Assembly: GCF_036013745.1 (NCBI RefSeq)
Contig: NZ_CP107880.1
Location: forward strand, 3,844,001 to 3,908,000
DNA: 64,000 nucleotides
Source: Streptomyces sp. NBC_00483
GTDB taxonomy: Bacteria; Actinomycetota; Actinomycetes; Streptomycetales; Streptomycetaceae
Direction: 5' to 3'
Made by a program: the position numbers and the translations under genes. Under the pieces are notes generated by a model, which was given only the letters and a program-made list of their open reading frames with translations, ran no database searches and was not told the origin of the DNA. Below, one piece after another: positions 52,887 to 62,358 of this stretch (positions are counted from its first letter, which is position 1; every line of letters begins with the position of its first letter).

Positions 52887-53696
52887 ATGCCCTTCGTCGA
52901 CGTCCCGGTCTCCGGCGGCATCAGCAAGACCCACTACCTCGTCACCGGCAGCGGTCCTGGCCTCGTCCTGGTGCACGGCACCGGCGCCTCCGCCGAGGGC
53001 AACTGGGCCCCGCTCATGGCGGCACTCTCCGACCGTTTCACCATCGTCGCCCCGGATCTGGCGGGCTCCGGCGAGACGGTCGACCCCGGTGGCCCGATCA
53101 CCCTGGACGACATGGTCGCGCCCGTCGTGGCGGCGGCCCGTGACGCCGGGCTCGACCGCTTCCACCTCGTCGGCCACTCGCTCGGCGCGGTGGTGGCGAC
53201 GGCGACCGCGGCCCTCCACCCGGAGCTGGTCAAGTCCCTGACCGCGCATGCCCCTTGGGTGAGGGCCGACGCGCACATGACGTTCCAGTTCGGCCTGTGG
53301 CAGCAGCTGACCCGCACCGATCCGGCCGCCCTCGCGCACCTCATCCTGCTCACGGCGCTCGGCAAGGACACCCTGCGCTCCTGGGACGAGGCCACCTTCG
53401 AGGGGGCGGCCGCCGCCTTCACCGAGCTGATCACGGCGGGCCGCGGCGGCTTCGCCCGCCAGTCCGCGGCGAACGCGGCCGTCGACCTGACCGACCTGCT
53501 CCCCCGGGTCGCGGCGCCGACGCTGCTGATATCCAGCGCCGACGACCGCATGGTCCCGCCGCCGCACCAGCACGACGTCGCCGAACGCATCCCGCACGCC
53601 CGCCTGTTGCGCGTCCCCGGCGGGCACGGGCTGCCGGCGGAGAACCCGGAGCTGCTGATCGCGAAGGTTGCCGAGCACCTGGCCGAGGTCGGCTGA
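52887..53696 (+). CDS. Alpha/beta hydrolase
   Basis: 269 residues. LVLVHGTGASAEGNWAPLM supplies the oxyanion loop, LVGHSLGAVVA the nucleophile Ser (about residue 96), and PGGHGLPAENPELL the late His. ATG 52887 has TAAAGGAG upstream and begins 34 bp after the other hydrolase, so the pair is co-transcribed. The two share only the general fold and differ at the nucleophile elbow, so they probably act on different esters or on successive steps. Confidence 0.88.
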   Translation: MPFVDVPVSGGISKTHYLVTGSGPGLVLVHGTGASAEGNWAPLMAALSDRFTIVAPDLAGSGETVDPGGPITLDDMVAPVVAAARDAGLDRFHLVGHSLGAVVATATAALHPELVKSLTAHAPWVRADAHMTFQFGLWQQLTRTDPAALAHLILLTALGKDTLRSWDEATFEGAAAAFTELITAGRGGFARQSAANAAVDLTDLLPRVAAPTLLISSADDRMVPPPHQHDVAERIPHARLLRVPGGHGLPAENPELLIAKVAEHLAEVG

Positions 53697-53713
53697 GAGC
53701 CTGCCCTTGAGGC

Positions 53714-55387
53714 TCAGTCGAGGTGCGTCGGCGCGAACATCCGCAGTACGGCGGGCAGCACGATCACCCGCGGTCCCGGCGCGGCGAAGGCCTTCGCCAG
53801 GTCGTCGTGGAGCGTCTCCGGGGTGGTCCGCACCCCGGGGACGCCGAAGGACTCGGCGAGTGCCACGAAGTCGGGGCGGGCCAGCTCCGTGGCGGTGGCC
53901 TCACCGAAGGCGTCCGTCATGTACTCGCGGAGGATGCCGTAGCCGCCGTCGTCGACGATGAGCCAGGTGACGTTCAGGTCGTACTGCTTCGCCGTGGCCA
54001 GTTCGGCGATGGAGTACATGGCGCCGCCGTCGCCGGAGACCGCGAGGACCGGGGTCGTCGGGTCGGCGGCGGCCGCGCCGATGGCCGCGGGGAACCCGTA
54101 GCCGAGGCCGCCCGCGCCCTGCGCCGAGTGCAGGGCGCCCGGCCACGCGGACCACGCCCAGTACGCGAGGATCGTCATGTCCCAGAAGGACGGGGAAGCG
54201 GCCGGGAGCGCCTCGCGCACCGACGCCAACACCTCTTGCTCCAGGGTAAGTTCCTGGGCGTCGATACGTTCCCGTACGGCCTTCAGGACCGCTGCGACGC
54301 GGGCGGGCGCCGCGTCGTCCGGACGCTCGGCGACCGTCTCGACCAGCGCCTGGAGCGCGAGGCGTGCGTCGGCGTGGATGCCGAGGGCCGGGTGGTTGGA
54401 CTCCAGCTTGCCGGCGTCGGCCTCGATCTGGATGACGCGGCCGCGCGGCTTGAACGTGTGGTAGTTCGAGGAGAGTTCGCCCAGGCCCGAGCCGATGACC
54501 AGCAGGACGTCCGCGTCCTCCAGGAAGTCCGTCGTGTGCCGGTCCTCCATCCAGGACTGGAGCGACAGCGGGTGCTCCCATGGGAAGGCGCCCTTGCCGC
54601 CGAAGGTGGACACCACGGGGGCGTTGACGCGTTCGGCGAGCGCGAGGAGCTTGCCGGTCGCGTCGGCGCGGACGACGCCGCCGCCCGCGATGATCGCGGG
54701 GCGCTCGGCGCCCGCGAGGAGGTCGGCGGCGACGGCGGTCAGCTCGGGGCGCGGCACCAGGTCGTCCGGCGTCGCGTCCATGGCCGTGACCTGCGGAAGC
54801 GTGGTCTCCGCGAGAAGCACGTCCTGCGGGATCTCCACCCAGACCGGGCCGTGCGGTGCGGTCAGCGCGGACTTCCAGGCGGCGGCGATGGCCGACGGGA
54901 TCTGCGACTGCGTACGGACGGTGTGGACCGACTTCACGATGTCGCGGAACGAGGCCTGCTGGTCGCGGAGTTCGTGCAGGTAGCCGTGGCGGCCGCCGCC
55001 GAGTCCCGCCACGGGGATCTGGCTGCCGATGGCGAGCACGGGCGCGGAGGCGGCGGCCGCCTCCTGGAGCGCCGCGAGGGACATGAGCGAGCCGGGGCCG
55101 GTCGAGAGGAGCAGCGGGGCCACCTCACCGGTGACGCGGCCGTACGCGTCCGCCGCGAACCCGGCGTTGTTCTCGACGCGCAGGCCGACGTATTTCAGCG
55201 TGGAGCGGCGCAGCGCGTCGAACATGCCGAGCGCGTGCTGTCCCGGCAGGCCGAAGACGGTGGCCGCGCCGAGGCCGTGCAGCGTCTCGACGACGAGGTC
55301 GCCGCCGTTGCGGCCCGCGGGCGGGTTGAGGGCCGCCGCCGTCTGCTCGGGGGTGGGCGTCAGCTCGATGTCGTGGTCGTGCGTCAC
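53714..55387 (-). CDS. ThDP-dependent acetolactate-synthase-like enzyme, possibly a 2-ketoarginine decarboxylase
   Basis: 557 residues. The activating Glu is in [19 protein letters not shown] (about residue 60), and the ThDP/Mg motif is [18 protein letters not shown] with a downstream VDDGGYGIL in place of the usual NN. It is a POX/AHAS-type decarboxylase, but biosynthetic acetolactate synthase would be beside ilvN/ilvC, which are absent. Translation is coupled to the ureohydrolase gene (GTGA at 55384-55387). In Pseudomonas, the AHAS-like AruI decarboxylates 2-ketoarginine upstream of guanidinobutyrase; a similar role here is inference. Confidence 0.78.
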   Translation of the reverse strand: MTHDHDIELTPTPEQTAAALNPPAGRNGGDLVVETLHGLGAATVFGLPGQHALGMFDALRRSTLKYVGLRVENNAGFAADAYGRVTGEVAPLLLSTGPGSLMSLAALQEAAAASAPVLAIGSQIPVAGLGGGRHGYLHELRDQQASFRDIVKSVHTVRTQSQIPSAIAAAWKSALTAPHGPVWVEIPQDVLLAETTLPQVTAMDATPDDLVPRPELTAVAADLLAGAERPAIIAGGGVVRADATGKLLALAERVNAPVVSTFGGKGAFPWEHPLSLQSWMEDRHTTDFLEDADVLLVIGSGLGELSSNYHTFKPRGRVIQIEADAGKLESNHPALGIHADARLALQALVETVAERPDDAAPARVAAVLKAVRERIDAQELTLEQEVLASVREALPAASPSFWDMTILAYWAWSAWPGALHSAQGAGGLGYGFPAAIGAAAADPTTPVLAVSGDGGAMYSIAELATAKQYDLNVTWLIVDDGGYGILREYMTDAFGEATATELARPDFVALAESFGVPGVRTTPETLHDDLAKAFAAPGPRVIVLPAVLRMFAPTHLD

Positions 55388-56379
55388 TTGTTCCGTGCCT
55401 CCGCGATCTGGCGGGACATGATCGTCGTCAGCTCGTACGCGGTGTGCGAGGCGGCGACGGACGTGATCTCCGCGTGGTCGTACGCGGGCGCCACCTCGAC
55501 GACGTCCGCGGACACCAGGTTGCACGAAGAAAGGCCGCGGAGGATCTCCAGGAGCTCGCGGGAGGTCATGCCGCCCGCCTCCGGGGTGCCGGTGCCGGGC
55601 GCGTGGGCCGGGTCGAGGCAGTCGATGTCGATGGAGATGTACAGCGGGCGGTCGCCGATGCGCTGGCGCAGCTGGTCGGCGACCTCGTCGGCGCCGCGGC
55701 GGTAGACGTCCGCCGAGGTGACGATGCCGAAGCCGAGCTTCTCGTCCTCCGTGAGGTCGGAGCGGCCGTACAGCGGGCCGCGCGTGCCGACGTGGGAGAG
55801 CGCGGAGGTGTCGAGGATGCCCTCCTCGACGGCGCGGCGGAACGGGGTGCCGTGCGTGTACTCGGCGCCGAAGTACGTGTCCCAGGTGTCGAGGTGCGCG
55901 TCGAAGTGCAGCAGCGCGACCGGGCCGTGCTTCTTCGCGACCGAGCGGAGGAGCGGCAGCGCGATGGTGTGGTCGCCACCGAGCGTCATCATGCGGGCGC
56001 CGGAGCCGAGCAGGTCGTCGGCGGCGGCCTCGATGGTGTCGACGGCCTCGTTGATGTTGAACGGGTTGGCGGCGATGTCACCGGCGTCCGCGACCTGCGC
56101 GAGCGAGAACGGCGACGCGTCCTGCGCCGGGTTGTACGGGCGCAGCAGGCGGGAGGCCTCGCGGATCGCGTTGCCGCCGAAGCGGGCGCCGGGCCGGTAG
56201 GAGACGCCGGTGTCGAAGGGGACGCCGACGACCGCCACGTCGGCGGCGTCCACCTCGTCGAGCCGGGGCAGGCGGGCGAACGTCGCGGGGCCCGCGTAGC
56301 GCGGGACCCGGGAGGAGTCGACCGGTCCGACGGCGCCTGTGGGGCCGTTGGGAACGCGGGGCGTCTCGTTGCTGTTCAT
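55384..56379 (-). CDS. Agmatinase / guanidinobutyrase (ureohydrolase)
   Basis: 331 residues of the arginase family. The three metal motifs are present: [24 protein letters not shown] and [21 protein letters not shown]. These enzymes split a guanidino group into urea and an amine, acting on agmatine, guanidinobutyrate or related compounds; the substrate is not certain from sequence. I start at ATG 56379, about ten bases after GAAGG; ATG 56388 is too close to it. It lies between a sodium symporter and the ThDP enzyme, all on the minus strand. Confidence 0.88.
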   Translation of the reverse strand: MNSNETPRVPNGPTGAVGPVDSSRVPRYAGPATFARLPRLDEVDAADVAVVGVPFDTGVSYRPGARFGGNAIREASRLLRPYNPAQDASPFSLAQVADAGDIAANPFNINEAVDTIEAAADDLLGSGARMMTLGGDHTIALPLLRSVAKKHGPVALLHFDAHLDTWDTYFGAEYTHGTPFRRAVEEGILDTSALSHVGTRGPLYGRSDLTEDEKLGFGIVTSADVYRRGADEVADQLRQRIGDRPLYISIDIDCLDPAHAPGTGTPEAGGMTSRELLEILRGLSSCNLVSADVVEVAPAYDHAEITSVAASHTAYELTTIMSRQIAEARNK

Positions 56380-56427
56380 TGCGCGCATGCCTTCTTTCCT
56401 GCGAGTGCGTACGGGGTTCGTACGGGA

Positions 56428-57906
56428 TTACTGCGTGACGGCGGCGGGAGCCGGCTCGGGCTCCTCGGCGCCGCGCCCGGCGAGCCGCTCGCGCCAGTTG
56501 GCGAGGACGGCGGCGTCGGTGGGCCTGGTGGCCAGCGACACGACGACGTAGACGACGAGTGACGCGGTGAGGCCGTAGTACACGGGCTGGTTGGCGAGGA
56601 TGCCGTAGCGCCACATCGCGCCGATGACGGTGAGGCCGCCGACGGCGACGGAGGCGAGGGCGGCAGGACCCGTGCCGCGCTTCCAGACCAGCCCGCCGAT
56701 GATGGGCACGAGCAGCCCGCCGACGAGCAGGTTGTAGGCGACGGTCAGCGCCTCGACGACGTTGTTGAGGAGGATCGAGATGACGATCGCGACGACGCCG
56801 AGGCCGAGGATGAACATCCGGTTGCCCTTGACCTCGTCGTGCTCGTCCTCCTCGGACGACGACCCGGCCTTGACGCCGCGCAGCCGCTTCCAGATGTCGT
56901 TGTTGGCGACGGTGGCGCAGGCGATGAGCGCTCCGGACGACGTCGACATGACGGCCGCGAGGGCGGCGGCGAGGACGAGCCCGCGGACACCGACGGGCAG
57001 CTCGTCCTTGACGATCTGCGCGAACGCCTCGTCGGCCTGGCCGAGCCCCTTCGGGTAGAGGACCTTGGCGGCGGTGCCGATGACCGCGCCGCCGATCGCG
57101 TAGAGCAGGCAGTAGACGCCGGAGACGGTGCCGCCCCAGCGGGCCACCTTGTCGTTTCGGGCGGTGAAGACGCGCTGCCAGATGTCCTGCCCGATGAGGA
57201 GGCCGAACGTATAGATCAGCACGTACGTGAAGATCGTCTCGCCGCCGATGCCCAGCGGGTCGAAGTACGAGGTGGGCAGCTGGGCCTTCATCTCACTGAA
57301 GCCACCCGCCTTGACGACGGCGACCGGCAGCAGGATCAGCAGCACGCCGATGGTCTTCACGACGAACTGCACCATGTCGGTGATGGTGATCGACCACATG
57401 CCGCCGAGCGTCGAGTAGGCGACGACGATGGTGCCGCCGACGATGATCGCCAGGGTGCGCGGCACGTCGAAGAGGACGTCGAAGATCGTCGCGTACGCGA
57501 TGGTGGACGTGACCACGAGCATCAGCGTGTACGCCCACATCACGATGCCGGAGATCATCCCGGTGCGGCCGCCGCCGTAGCGCAGGTCGAGCATCTCGGA
57601 GACCGTGTAGACCTTCAGGCGGGCGATGCGCGCCGAGAAGAAGAGCGACAGGGCGAGGATGCCGAGGCCGATGGTGAACACCAACCACGCGCCCGACAGA
57701 CCGTACTGGTAGCCGAGGCCGACACCGCCGATGGTGGAGGCGCCACCGAGCACGACGGCCGCCATGGTCCCGGAGTACATGGCGGGACCGAGGCGCCGGC
57801 CCGCGACCAGGAAGTCGCTCTTGGACTTGGCGCGGCGCATGCCCCACCAGCCCATCGCCAGCATGCCTGCCAGGTAGACGACGATCACTACATAGTCGAC
57901 GGCCAT
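56428..57906 (-). CDS. Sodium:solute symporter (SSS family)
   Basis: 492 residues with about thirteen membrane segments. Family markers include FLVAGRRLGPAMYSGTMAAVVLG, GLGYQYGLSGAW and SALI-type MSTSSGALIACATVANND. A charged cytoplasmic loop (SSSEEDEHDEVKGN) sits near residue 375. It probably imports the guanidino compound or nitrogen source processed by the two downstream genes. ATG 57906 has AAGGAGG seven bases upstream. It diverges from a PucR regulator, with a palindrome between them at 58058. Confidence 0.88.
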   Translation of the reverse strand: MAVDYVVIVVYLAGMLAMGWWGMRRAKSKSDFLVAGRRLGPAMYSGTMAAVVLGGASTIGGVGLGYQYGLSGAWLVFTIGLGILALSLFFSARIARLKVYTVSEMLDLRYGGGRTGMISGIVMWAYTLMLVVTSTIAYATIFDVLFDVPRTLAIIVGGTIVVAYSTLGGMWSITITDMVQFVVKTIGVLLILLPVAVVKAGGFSEMKAQLPTSYFDPLGIGGETIFTYVLIYTFGLLIGQDIWQRVFTARNDKVARWGGTVSGVYCLLYAIGGAVIGTAAKVLYPKGLGQADEAFAQIVKDELPVGVRGLVLAAALAAVMSTSSGALIACATVANNDIWKRLRGVKAGSSSEEDEHDEVKGNRMFILGLGVVAIVISILLNNVVEALTVAYNLLVGGLLVPIIGGLVWKRGTGPAALASVAVGGLTVIGAMWRYGILANQPVYYGLTASLVVYVVVSLATRPTDAAVLANWRERLAGRGAEEPEPAPAAVTQ

Positions 57907-58057
57907 GGGGCGTCCTCCTTCGTCCACCTCGGTGGCGTGTCGTGCAGGGGAGTTGTCCGGCTGCGGAGCCCCTGTTGGGCTCCTGGGGGTGTCGGGGACA
58001 TCCGCCCGTACCCGCACCCACCGGTCGGAAGAAATCTAGGTGGCCGAAAAGCAGCAC

Positions 58058-58073
58058 TGAAGTGTACGTTTCA
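58058..58073. promoter_or_regulatory. Candidate PucR-family operator
   Basis: TGAAGTGTACGTTTCA is a 12-of-16 palindrome (TGAA-GTAC-TTCA) in the divergent gap, 39 bp before the regulator start. It is the only clear inverted repeat there. Confidence 0.4.
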
Positions 58074-58111
58074 TCCACCGCCCCGGATTAGAGCAGAGGA
58101 ATCATCCACTG

Positions 58112-59524
58112 GTGACCGTGACCGCACCGCCCACGCCGGGCATTCCGCTCGCCGCGGTGCTCTCCCGCGCCGACCTGGGCCTTCGCCGGATCGCTGGGCC
58201 CGACGCGGCGGACGTCCTCGTGCACGGGGCGCACACGTCGGAGCTGACGGACCCGGAGCCGTACCTGCTGGGCGGCGAGCTGCTCCTGACGGCGGGCGTG
58301 CACGCGCCCGCCGCGCCCGTCGGCGACTACTTCGAGGAGTACGCGGAGCGGGTCGCGCGGGGCGGGGCGGTGGCGCTCGGCTTCGGTGTGACGCCGGTCT
58401 TCGACACGGTGCCGCCGGAGCTGGTCGCGGCCTGCGAGCGGCGCGGGATCCCGCTCCTGGAGGTCCCTCCGCGGACCACGTTCAGCGGGGTCGCGCGGGC
58501 CGTTTGGGAGCTGATGGCGCAGGCCAGGAACGCGGAGCTGCGCCGGGTCACGGAGGCCCAGCAGGCGCTGGCGTCGGCGGCGGCGCGACCGGACCCGCTC
58601 CCCTCCGTCCTGCGTCAACTCGCCCAGCGCACCGGCGGATTCGCGGTGGCGGTCACCCCGGAGGGCGACGAGCCGCACCACGCGGGGGCGCGTCCCCCGC
58701 GCGCCGTGAGCGAGGCGCTCGCCGAACTGACGGCGGTGGTCCGCCCGCACGCCACGCACCTCTTCCCCACCCCGTCCTCGGCGGCGGACACGGTGGGCGG
58801 CACGCATCTGTCGGCGTACGCGCTGAGCACGGGCGGCGCGCTCGGCCTCGCGACGCAGGCCCGCTCGCCGGGCGACCACACGATCGCGGGAGCGGCGATC
58901 GTCCTGCTCTCCCTGCTCACCGGCGAACACCGCTCGACGGGCGACACGCGCCGCGCGGCGACCCTGGTCGACCTCCTCCTCGGCGCGGACCGCGCGGAGG
59001 CGGCGACGGAGCTGCTGGGCGCGGACACCACCTGGCGGGTGATCCACGCCCGCCCCCTCACGCCCCGCCCGGCCCCGGACCTGGCGACCCCGCTGACCTC
59101 CACCTCGACCGACGACTCCCTCACCCGCGCCCTGATCCCGTCCGACCAGGACGTCACGGCACACACGGGCCACGTGCTCGGCGTCAGCGCCCCCGCCCTC
59201 GCCCGTGACCTGCCGCTCGCCGACACCCAGGCGGCGCACGCCCTCACCCGCGCACGGGCGACCCGCAGCCCGCTGGCCCATCACCGCCCGGACGACGCCC
59301 CCGCGCCGACCCTGGCCGCGCTGTCCGGCAAGCCGGCGCTCCTGGAGACCCTGCGCACCTGGCTCTCCCTGCACGGCAGTTGGGAAGGCACGGCCCTCGC
59401 CCTGACCGTCCACCGCAACACGGTCCGCCAGCGCATCGCCCGCTGCGCCACGCTCCTGGAAGCGGACCTCGACGACCCGGACACCCGCATGGAACTCTGG
59501 TTCGCCCTCCGGCACATGGCGTGA
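58112..59524 (+). CDS. PucR family transcriptional regulator
   Basis: 470 residues. The N-terminal PucR domain (IPLAAVLSRADLGLRRIAGP...GGELLLTAGVH) covers residues 10-130, a GGDEF-like linker domain lies in the middle, and the C-terminal HTH_30 is LRTWLSLHGSWEGTALALTVHRNTVRQRI (about 410-438). PucR proteins usually activate purine, amino-acid or other nitrogen-source genes. It diverges from the symporter-ureohydrolase-ThDP operon, its likely target. GTG 58112 or 58118 are both possible starts. Confidence 0.88.
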   Translation: MTVTAPPTPGIPLAAVLSRADLGLRRIAGPDAADVLVHGAHTSELTDPEPYLLGGELLLTAGVHAPAAPVGDYFEEYAERVARGGAVALGFGVTPVFDTVPPELVAACERRGIPLLEVPPRTTFSGVARAVWELMAQARNAELRRVTEAQQALASAAARPDPLPSVLRQLAQRTGGFAVAVTPEGDEPHHAGARPPRAVSEALAELTAVVRPHATHLFPTPSSAADTVGGTHLSAYALSTGGALGLATQARSPGDHTIAGAAIVLLSLLTGEHRSTGDTRRAATLVDLLLGADRAEAATELLGADTTWRVIHARPLTPRPAPDLATPLTSTSTDDSLTRALIPSDQDVTAHTGHVLGVSAPALARDLPLADTQAAHALTRARATRSPLAHHRPDDAPAPTLAALSGKPALLETLRTWLSLHGSWEGTALALTVHRNTVRQRIARCATLLEADLDDPDTRMELWFALRHMA

Positions 59525-59587
59525 CGCCGCGGGTCCACTCCCCGGAACCGATCACCGTCCCGCCGCGACCCCCGGCACAATGGACGT

Positions 59588-60388
59588 ATGCCGATACCCG
59601 GACTGCCCAGCGATACGCCGACCCGCGCCGCCCTCATCGACCACCTCGTCCGCACCCGTATCGCGGGCGACGTCGCCACCCCACGCGAGAACAACCTTTC
59701 GCACTACCGAAGGCTCGCGAACGGCGACCGCCACTACTGGCTGGGCCTTGAACTCGGCGACCGCTGGACCGACGAGCAGGACGTGCTCGCCGTCATGGCC
59801 GAACGCTGCGGCGTCGTACCGGACCCCGGGCACCGCTCCGGCCAGGACACCATCGACCCGGAACTGACGGTCGACGCCCTGGATCGCATGGCGGCGCGCC
59901 TGCGCAAGGCCGCGGAGGACCACCAGCGCGTCCTGCTCGCCACGGGCCACCCGGGCGGCCTCCTCGACGTCCACCGGGCGACGGCGACGGCGCTGCGCGC
60001 GGCGGGCTGCGAGATCATGACGATCCCCGAGGGCCTGGCCACGGACGAGGGCATGGTCTTCCAGTTCGCGGACGTGGCGATGCTGGAGCGCGGTGCGACG
60101 CTGTGGCACACGCACTCCCCCGACCCCATGGCCGCGATCCTCGACGGCCTCGCCCGTGAGGGCCGCCCGCAGCCCGACCTGGTCGTCGCCGACCACGGCT
60201 GGGCGGGATGCGCGGCCCAACGCGGCCTCGACTCCATCGGCTACGCGGACTGCAACGACCCGGCCCTCTTCGTGGGCGAATCCGAGGGCACGATGCAGGT
60301 GACGATCCCCTTGGACGACCACGTCACGAGCCCGCGGCACTATGACCCGATGACGGCGTACCTGCTGTCCGCGGCGGACCTGCTCTAG
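59588..60388 (+). CDS. Actinobacterial phosphatase-family protein
   Basis: 266 residues. The protein matches what is usually annotated as a phosphatase in streptomycetes (HAD-like Phosphatase family). Candidate motifs are VLLATGHPGGLLDVH, LVVADHGWAGCAA and DSIGYADCNDPALFVGESEG, rich in Asp and His. Substrate and reaction are not established here. The start at ATG 59588 is 63 bp after the PucR stop. It converges on the CDF transporter gene. Confidence 0.7.
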   Translation: MPIPGLPSDTPTRAALIDHLVRTRIAGDVATPRENNLSHYRRLANGDRHYWLGLELGDRWTDEQDVLAVMAERCGVVPDPGHRSGQDTIDPELTVDALDRMAARLRKAAEDHQRVLLATGHPGGLLDVHRATATALRAAGCEIMTIPEGLATDEGMVFQFADVAMLERGATLWHTHSPDPMAAILDGLAREGRPQPDLVVADHGWAGCAAQRGLDSIGYADCNDPALFVGESEGTMQVTIPLDDHVTSPRHYDPMTAYLLSAADLL

Positions 60389-60416
60389 CGCCTGCGGCGG
60401 CAGGGGCTTAATCGGC

Positions 60417-61382
60417 TCACCACGGATTGAGCCCCTCCGTGCGGCGCGCCGCGAACCCCGGGGTCGGGTCCAAAAACACTCGCCGCACCGCGGGAAACCT
60501 CTCCCGAATCCTCCGCGAAGCGTCTTCGCAGGCCCACTCGATCTGCGCCGCGGTGGACGCATCCCGGAAGTCGACCTTCGCCGCGACCAACGCCTCCCGC
60601 GGCCCCTGCACCAACGTGGTCAGCTCAAGGACCGCCTCGACGTGCTCGACCCCGAGCACGATCTGCCGGATCTCGTCCCGGAAGGGCTTCGGCAACGGCC
60701 GCCCCACCAGCAACTCCGCGTTGGACCGCCCGAGCACCCACGCCACCCACAGCAGCAGCACGCCGATGCACAGGGACGCCGCCCCGTCCCACGCCCCCGA
60801 CCCGGTGAGCTGCGAGCCGAGCAGCCCGCCGGCCGCGAGCACCAGACCCGCCAACGCCGCACTGTCCTCCAGTACGACCGCCTTCACCGCCGTGTCGGGC
60901 GTGTGCCGCAGATACGTACCGAAGGGCACCCGCACCCGGGCCGCCTCGCCCCGCGCCTGCTTGACCGCGGTGCGCAGCGAGAACCCTTCCAGGACGAACG
61001 CCACGGCCAGCACCACGTACGACACGAGCGGATCGCCCAGCTCCTCGCCGGCGACGAGCGTGTGGATCCCGTCGTACAGGGAGAAGACGGCGCCGCCCAC
61101 GAACGTGGCGACGGCCGCGAGCAGCGCCCACACGTACCGCTCGCCGCCGTAGCCGAGCGGATGCTCCTCGTCGGCGGGCTTGTCGCTGCGCTTCAGGGAG
61201 GTGAGGAGCAGCAGTTCCGTGACGGTGTCGGCGAAGGAGTGCGCGGCCTCGGAGAGCATCGCGCTGGAGCCGCTGATGACGCCGGCGACGGCCTTCGCGA
61301 GGGCGATGCCCAGGTTGGCCACCGCGGCGACGACCACCGTGAAGACGCTCTCCCCGCCCGCTTCTTCCGCACGCTCATCCAT
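60417..61382 (-). CDS. Cation diffusion facilitator family metal transporter
   Basis: 321 residues with five or six membrane segments. The first metal-site helix has MLSEAAHSFADTVTELLLL (His and Asp), and the second has AVVLEDSAALAGLV in place of the HD pair of zinc-type CDF proteins. A cytoplasmic C-terminal ferredoxin-like domain ends with VRRVFLDPTPG. It exports divalent metal, perhaps zinc, iron or manganese, against protons. ATG 61382 has no strong ribosome site. No metal regulator is adjacent. Confidence 0.86.
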   Translation of the reverse strand: MDERAEEAGGESVFTVVVAAVANLGIALAKAVAGVISGSSAMLSEAAHSFADTVTELLLLTSLKRSDKPADEEHPLGYGGERYVWALLAAVATFVGGAVFSLYDGIHTLVAGEELGDPLVSYVVLAVAFVLEGFSLRTAVKQARGEAARVRVPFGTYLRHTPDTAVKAVVLEDSAALAGLVLAAGGLLGSQLTGSGAWDGAASLCIGVLLLWVAWVLGRSNAELLVGRPLPKPFRDEIRQIVLGVEHVEAVLELTTLVQGPREALVAAKVDFRDASTAAQIEWACEDASRRIRERFPAVRRVFLDPTPGFAARRTEGLNPW

Positions 61383-61450
61383 GTACGGGACGTTATGTCC
61401 GATCAGGAGGGAACGCGAACCACGCCCCGCCCGGCCACCCGGTCGCCCGG

Positions 61451-62323
61451 TCAGCGCGGAACGCGCACCACACCCTCCTGGATGACGGTGATCGCGAGCC
61501 GCCCGTCCTGCGTGTAGATCCGGGCCTGCCCGAGCCCGCGCCCGCCGGACGTGGACGGCGACTCCTGGTCGTACAGCAGCCATTCGTCGGCCCGGAACGG
61601 CCGGTGGAACCACATCGCGTGGTCCAGGGACGCGCCCACGACATCGCCGACGGCCCAGCCGCCCCGCCCGTGGGCGAGCAGCACGGAGTCGAGGAGCGTC
61701 ATGTCGGAGACGTACGTCGCGAGGCACACGTGCAGCAGCGGGTCGTCCGCGAGCTTGTCGCGCGCGCGGAACCAGACCTGGGAGCGCGGGGGCTGCGGGT
61801 CGCCGACGAAGGCGAACGGCGGCGCGTCCACGTACCGCAGGTCGACGGCCTCACGGGCTTCGAGGAGGCGCCGGACGACGTCGGGCTCCAGCACGTCGTC
61901 GACATAGCGCGGGAGTGTCTCCTCCGCGGTCGGCAGCGACTCGGGGTCGGGCGCGGGCGGCATGTCCGCCTGGTGCTCAAGACCTTCCTCGTACGTCTGG
62001 AAGGACGCGGAGAGGTGGAAGATCGGCTGCCCGTGCTGGACGGCGACGACGCGGCGCGTGGTGAAGGAGCGGCCGTCGCGGATCCGGTCGACGGTGTAGA
62101 CGATGGGCGCGCCCGGGTCCCCCGCGACGAGGAAGTACGCGTGCAGGGAGTGGGCGTGCCGGTCGGCCGGGACGGTGCGGCCGGCCGCGACCAGCGCCTG
62201 GGCCGCCACCTGCCCGCCGAAGACGCGCGGGACGACGGAGGACCGGGACTGGCCGCGGAAGATGTCCTCCTCGATCTGCTCGAGGTCGAGCAGATCGAGG
62301 AGGGATTCGAGTGCCTTGTGCAT
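61451..62323 (-). CDS. tesB: Acyl-CoA thioesterase II
   Basis: 290 residues, two hot-dog folds in one chain. Motifs match TesB: FRGQSRSSVVPRVFGGQVAAQAL near the start, HSLHAYFLVAGDPGAPIVYTV, and LDHAMWFHRPFRADEWLLYDQESPS with the catalytic Asp. It releases fatty acids from acyl-CoA. ATG 62323 is clear. It is 35 bp downstream of the acyl-CoA dehydrogenase stop on the same strand, so the two may be co-transcribed in fatty acid breakdown. Confidence 0.92.
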   Translation of the reverse strand: MHKALESLLDLLDLEQIEEDIFRGQSRSSVVPRVFGGQVAAQALVAAGRTVPADRHAHSLHAYFLVAGDPGAPIVYTVDRIRDGRSFTTRRVVAVQHGQPIFHLSASFQTYEEGLEHQADMPPAPDPESLPTAEETLPRYVDDVLEPDVVRRLLEAREAVDLRYVDAPPFAFVGDPQPPRSQVWFRARDKLADDPLLHVCLATYVSDMTLLDSVLLAHGRGGWAVGDVVGASLDHAMWFHRPFRADEWLLYDQESPSTSGGRGLGQARIYTQDGRLAITVIQEGVVRVPR

Positions 62324-62358
62324 GGAGTCAGTTGTACCGAGCAGAGATTCCTGCCGGG

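Noticed and set aside
53714..56379. A clavam-type CeaS/Pah pair
   Set aside because: A ThDP enzyme beside a ureohydrolase recalls clavulanate genes, but no beta-lactam synthetase, clavaminate synthase or other pathway gene is near, and the symporter and PucR suggest catabolism.
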